NCBI GenBank assembly: GCA_016790165.1
Contig: JAEUPL010000039.1
Span: forward strand, 1 to 64,000
From: Burkholderiales bacterium
GTDB lineage: Bacteria; Pseudomonadota; Gammaproteobacteria; Burkholderiales; Casimicrobiaceae
Direction of reading: 5' to 3'
DNA length: 64,000 bases
The position numbers were made by a program, and so were the translations under genes. The notes under the pieces are model-generated. The model was not told where the DNA came from and did no database searches. It saw only the letters and a program-made list of their open reading frames with translations. Shown one piece after another: positions 61,480 through 64,000 of the stretch (positions within the stretch are counted from its first letter, which is position 1; each line of letters opens with the position of its first letter).

Positions 61480-62871
61480 ATGCGTTTCCCGCCCCCATCC
61501 GCCTGTGCCGCGCGCGTTTTCAACGTGCTGCGGCGTCATGCTGGTTTCAGCGCGGTGTTTGCTCTGGTCGCCGCGTTGGCGAGCAGTTCAGTCCCGGCAA
61601 AGCCGTACTCGTTCATCGCCCTGCACGATCAAAACCGCGTCGCGGTGTTCGATCACGCGACCAACGCCTGGGTGGGCAGCATCACGGTGGGCAATGCGCC
61701 GATTGGCGTCGGTGTGGGCGCGGGTGAGAAGACCGCCTACGTCACCAACCATTTGTCCAACTCGCTCTCGGTGGTGCGCGTGGCCAACCGCGCCGTTGTC
61801 GCGACCGTCCCGGTGGGCGCGCAGCCGATGGGTGTCGCTGTGGCGACGGGCCAGCCGCGCGCCTATGTGGCGAACTACGCGGCGAACACCGTGAGCGTGG
61901 TGGATGTGAACACGCAGGCGGTACTCGCCACGATCAACGTGGGTGAGGGGCCGACGGCGGTGCTGAGTTCCGCCACAGGCGACCGGGTGTTTGTGGCCAA
62001 CACCATCGGCAATACGGTTTCGGTGATCGCGACGGCGAGCAACGTGGTGACCCACACCCTCAACGTCACCCACCCGGACAACCCGAACACGCGGCCCTAC
62101 GCGCTCGCCTTTGTGACAGGCGGCGCGGGCAGCCGCCTGCTGGTGGCGAACAACAACGCAGCGTCGGTGTCGATTTTTGACGGCGCGACCTACGCTTCAA
62201 CGGCGCTGGTCGCCGTCGATGCGCAGCCCACGGCGCTGGCGGTGGCGACGCCGAACAAGGTGTACGCGCTCGGCGCGACCAACGCCGTTGTGCACGCCAT
62301 TGACCCGTACGCCGGCACCGTCATCGCCGGGCCAGTCTCAGCGGCGAGCGGGGCGATGTCGATGGCGACGGCCAGCAACGGCAGTGTGGGCAGCGTCGCA
62401 GGCATGCCCGCCAGCCTGCAACGGCTCAACACGACGAGCAACGCGCTGACCGCCTTGCCAGCGATTCCCGCGCCGTCGGGGGTACCGCTCACGCTGGGAC
62501 AGTTTGTGGTCAACCCATCCTTCGAGTGCGCGCTGGACGTTAACGACGACGACGCCTTCAACGGCACTGACACCACACTGATCGCGCGTTACCTGGCTGG
62601 ATTCCGCGGCGCGGGCTTGGTCGCGGGTGTGCCCGGTGTGACCGCCGGCACGGTCGAGGCGCTGCTGGCGACGACCTCTCTTGACGCCGACAATGATGGG
62701 CAACAACGGCTCGCCACCGACGGCGTTTTGCTGCATCGCGTGGCCAGTGGCGTGGTGGGCCCGGCGTTGATCGCCAACGCGCGTAACCCCGTGCCGCCGA
62801 CAGCGTTCACCACGAGCACACAGCTCATCAATTGGATTGTCTCGACGCACGGCGCGAACTGTCTGCCGTGA
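61480..62871 (+). CDS. Exported YVTN-repeat beta-propeller protein with dockerin-like C-terminus
   Basis: The 463-residue protein has a signal peptide (FSAVFALVAALASSSVPA, cut before KPYSF) and GAGG before the ATG. Residues about 45-310 form a YVTN-type seven-bladed propeller with blades such as TAYVTNHLSNSLSVV, RAYVANYAANTVSVV and RVFVANTIGNTVSVI. The C-terminal part starts at FECALDVNDDDAFNGTD, followed by TLIARYLAGFRGAG and later SLDADNDGQQRLATDG, giving two calcium-loop-like motifs as in the protein at 27010-27645. Likely periplasmic or surface-located; ligand unknown. A second exported protein follows after 49 bases. Confidence 0.8.
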   Translation: MRFPPPSACAARVFNVLRRHAGFSAVFALVAALASSSVPAKPYSFIALHDQNRVAVFDHATNAWVGSITVGNAPIGVGVGAGEKTAYVTNHLSNSLSVVRVANRAVVATVPVGAQPMGVAVATGQPRAYVANYAANTVSVVDVNTQAVLATINVGEGPTAVLSSATGDRVFVANTIGNTVSVIATASNVVTHTLNVTHPDNPNTRPYALAFVTGGAGSRLLVANNNAASVSIFDGATYASTALVAVDAQPTALAVATPNKVYALGATNAVVHAIDPYAGTVIAGPVSAASGAMSMATASNGSVGSVAGMPASLQRLNTTSNALTALPAIPAPSGVPLTLGQFVVNPSFECALDVNDDDAFNGTDTTLIARYLAGFRGAGLVAGVPGVTAGTVEALLATTSLDADNDGQQRLATDGVLLHRVASGVVGPALIANARNPVPPTAFTTSTQLINWIVSTHGANCLP

Positions 62872-62920
62872 GCGCCAACTGCGACGCCCCCTTTCACCGA
62901 TTTCTGCCGTGAGGTGCATC

Positions 62921-63682
62921 ATGTTGAAAAAGTCATTCTTCTCCCTCGCTACCGTCGCGCTCTGGAGCGCGGCACTGGCGCCCAACGCGTTCGCGCAATT
63001 GGGTAACGCCGACAAGGAACTGGTGTACACGCCCATGCCACCCTGCCGGATTGTCGACACGCGCGTGGCGGGCGGCATCATCGCGGCGGGCACGCAACGA
63101 GATATTGACGTCACCGCTGTGAGCAGCTATTCGTTTCAGGGCGGTGACGCGTCGAATTGCAACGGGTTTGGCACGGCGGGTTCGTTCGCCGCAGTCGCGC
63201 TCAATTTCACGGTCATTAACCCCAACGCATCAGGCACGCTGAAGGCGTGGGCGTTTTTCGCCACTGAGCCGACGGACGCCGTTGCCATGCACTTTGCGGC
63301 GGGCGAGGTGCGCAGCAATTCGAACATCATCAAGATCGATCAGGGCGCGTCCGCCAACGAGCTATCGGTGAAGCCGTCGGCCACGACGCATCTCACAGTG
63401 GACGTGGTGGGGTACTTCAAGGCGGCGACGTTGCCGGCTACGCCAACGCTGCAGTGCGTGAACACCACCGAAACCAACGACACCGTCGCCGCAGGGGGGA
63501 CAATGAACACTCTCGCGCCCGCCTGCCCGGCCGGAACCGTGCAAACCGCGACCAATTGCACGACGACCAGTTGGCAGATGCCATTGGTTTATTTCAAAGA
63601 CGGTACGTGTTCGGCCCAAAATAACTCGGGTAGCAGCGCAAACCTCAAAGCGTCGCGAACTTGTTGCAGGGTCGTTCCCTGA
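62921..63682 (+). CDS. Exported protein of unknown function
   Basis: A 253-residue protein with a signal peptide (FFSLATVALWSAALAPNAFA, cut before QLG) and GAGG before the ATG. Residues about 35-165 form a domain with MPPCRIVDTRVAGG at the start and HLTVDVVGYF at the end, wording I recognise from surface and secreted bacterial proteins that begin C-R-x-x-DTR and end DVVGYF. A Cys-rich tail (CVNTTE, CPAG, NCTTTSW, CCRVVP) probably forms disulfides. It lies 49 bases after the YVTN gene on the same strand and may be co-expressed with it. Confidence 0.7.
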   Translation: MLKKSFFSLATVALWSAALAPNAFAQLGNADKELVYTPMPPCRIVDTRVAGGIIAAGTQRDIDVTAVSSYSFQGGDASNCNGFGTAGSFAAVALNFTVINPNASGTLKAWAFFATEPTDAVAMHFAAGEVRSNSNIIKIDQGASANELSVKPSATTHLTVDVVGYFKAATLPATPTLQCVNTTETNDTVAAGGTMNTLAPACPAGTVQTATNCTTTSWQMPLVYFKDGTCSAQNNSGSSANLKASRTCCRVVP

Positions 63683-63729
63683 CGCTGATCGCGTGTTGCG
63701 TGAGGCATCAGGTACGTTCAACCCGGTCG

Positions 63730-63745
63730 CCGCCGCTAGCGGCGG
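63730..63745. promoter_or_regulatory. Perfect 16-bp palindrome CCGCCGCTAGCGGCGG
   Basis: This fully symmetric sequence lies in the 105-base spacer between the exported protein and the methyltransferase gene, 42 bases before the latter's ATG. With no loop and no T-run it is not a standard terminator; an operator or a cruciform-type hairpin are alternatives. Confidence 0.35.
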
Positions 63746-63787
63746 TACATTCAGTGTTCTCCGGGTTCGTCTGTCGATAGCACGTTC

Positions 63788-64000
63788 ATGACCACATCAC
63801 TCTCGCGCCGACACGCGCTCTCCACCATCGGTGCGTCGCTGGCCGCACTGGCCGCCGCCTCCCCCACGGCGGAACCGCCATCCGACGCCGCCCTCACCGA
63901 AGAAGTGCCCTACGTGCAAACGCCGCCGCACGCGGTGCGCCGCATGCTGCAACTGGCCGAGGTGGGCTCGGGCGATACGGTGTGGGACTTGGGTTCGGGC
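63788..64000 (+). CDS. Tat-exported class I SAM-dependent methyltransferase (3' end outside window)
   Basis: The first 71 codons are visible. A twin-arginine signal (SRRHALSTIGASLAALAAA) is followed by DAALTEEVPYVQTPPHAVRR, then MLQLAEVGSGDTVWDLGSG, the SAM-binding motif I region. Export of a SAM-dependent methyltransferase-like protein is unusual since SAM is cytosolic, but exported members of this group exist in beta-proteobacteria. The rest lies beyond the window. Confidence 0.75.
   Translation, partial: MTTSLSRRHALSTIGASLAALAAASPTAEPPSDAALTEEVPYVQTPPHAVRRMLQLAEVGSGDTVWDLGSG

Noticed and set aside
1..64000. CRISPR array, integrase/att site or prophage module
   Set aside because: No regularly spaced direct repeats with spacers, no integrase, terminase, portal or tail genes were seen; the only tRNA has no adjacent integrase or duplicated 3' end.

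Overview
The window looks like a chromosomal stretch from a GC-rich betaproteobacterium, probably Burkholderiales or a close relative. The evidence is gene order and content: leuC-entericidin-leuD-leuB-fimV-truA-trpF-trpB-trpA, dusB-fis-purH-purD-hemF, a Bug-type solute receptor, a CIRCE-controlled rpoH, and a MutL with the DMHA variant motif known from beta-proteobacteria. Most of it is housekeeping. No CRISPR array, prophage or complete insertion sequence was seen.

Layout. 1-470: 3' end of an IS481-type transposase abutting a gene remnant. 910-3697: photolyase, 3-hydroxybutyrate dehydrogenase, orphan PIN-domain protein. 3793-11463: dusB-fis-purH, then purD-hemF-nudix-purU with 4-bp overlaps at its first two junctions, then folE2. 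11522-11597: tRNA-Lys(UUU) with promoter and terminator. 11659-15455: acyl-CoA dehydrogenase plus CoA-transferase, divergent from an IclR regulator with a palindromic operator candidate. 15742-22787 (minus): sterol desaturase-like protein, plsB, miaA, mutL. 22826-26928: exported S9 peptidase, small exported protein, rpoH with a perfect CIRCE. 27010-27645: exported protein with a calcium-loop motif. 27754-36018: homoprotocatechuate meta-cleavage operon (hpaG1-G2-E-bug-D-F-H-I-aldolase) divergent from hpaR. 36028-40174: luciferase-like oxidoreductase, a low-GC nuclease-helicase gene, CDF metal exporter. 40409-50492: leu/fimV/truA/trp block. 50516-53784: a protein of unknown function, a repeat cluster, a metallophosphoesterase and fabI. 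53793-58109: ubiH-like, pepP, fthC, folD. 58432-64000: TM2-domain protein, zinc-ribbon membrane protein, frameshifted gene, phytanoyl-CoA dioxygenase-like protein, YVTN beta-propeller protein, another exported protein, and the start of an exported methyltransferase.

How the genes work together: purH, purD, purU, folD, fthC and folE2 cover purine, one-carbon and folate metabolism. The hpa genes take homoprotocatechuate to pyruvate and succinic semialdehyde. The leu and trp genes make leucine and tryptophan. plsB and fabI serve membrane lipid synthesis.

The most notable non-coding signals are: (1) a dispersed 122-bp imperfect palindrome with terminal inverted repeats AACRGCTTTT/AAAAGCYGTT centred on GTCGAC, in three full-length copies and one degraded copy; (2) a perfect CIRCE overlapping a sigma-E-like promoter before rpoH; (3) a second 98-bp palindromic repeat nested inside inverted arms at 51384-51742; (4) GACGAATGACGA-type paired repeats before purD and leuB. 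The best candidate for an uncharacterised system is the low-GC single-gene PD-(D/E)XK nuclease plus DUF2075 helicase at 37081-39066. That role is inferred, not shown.
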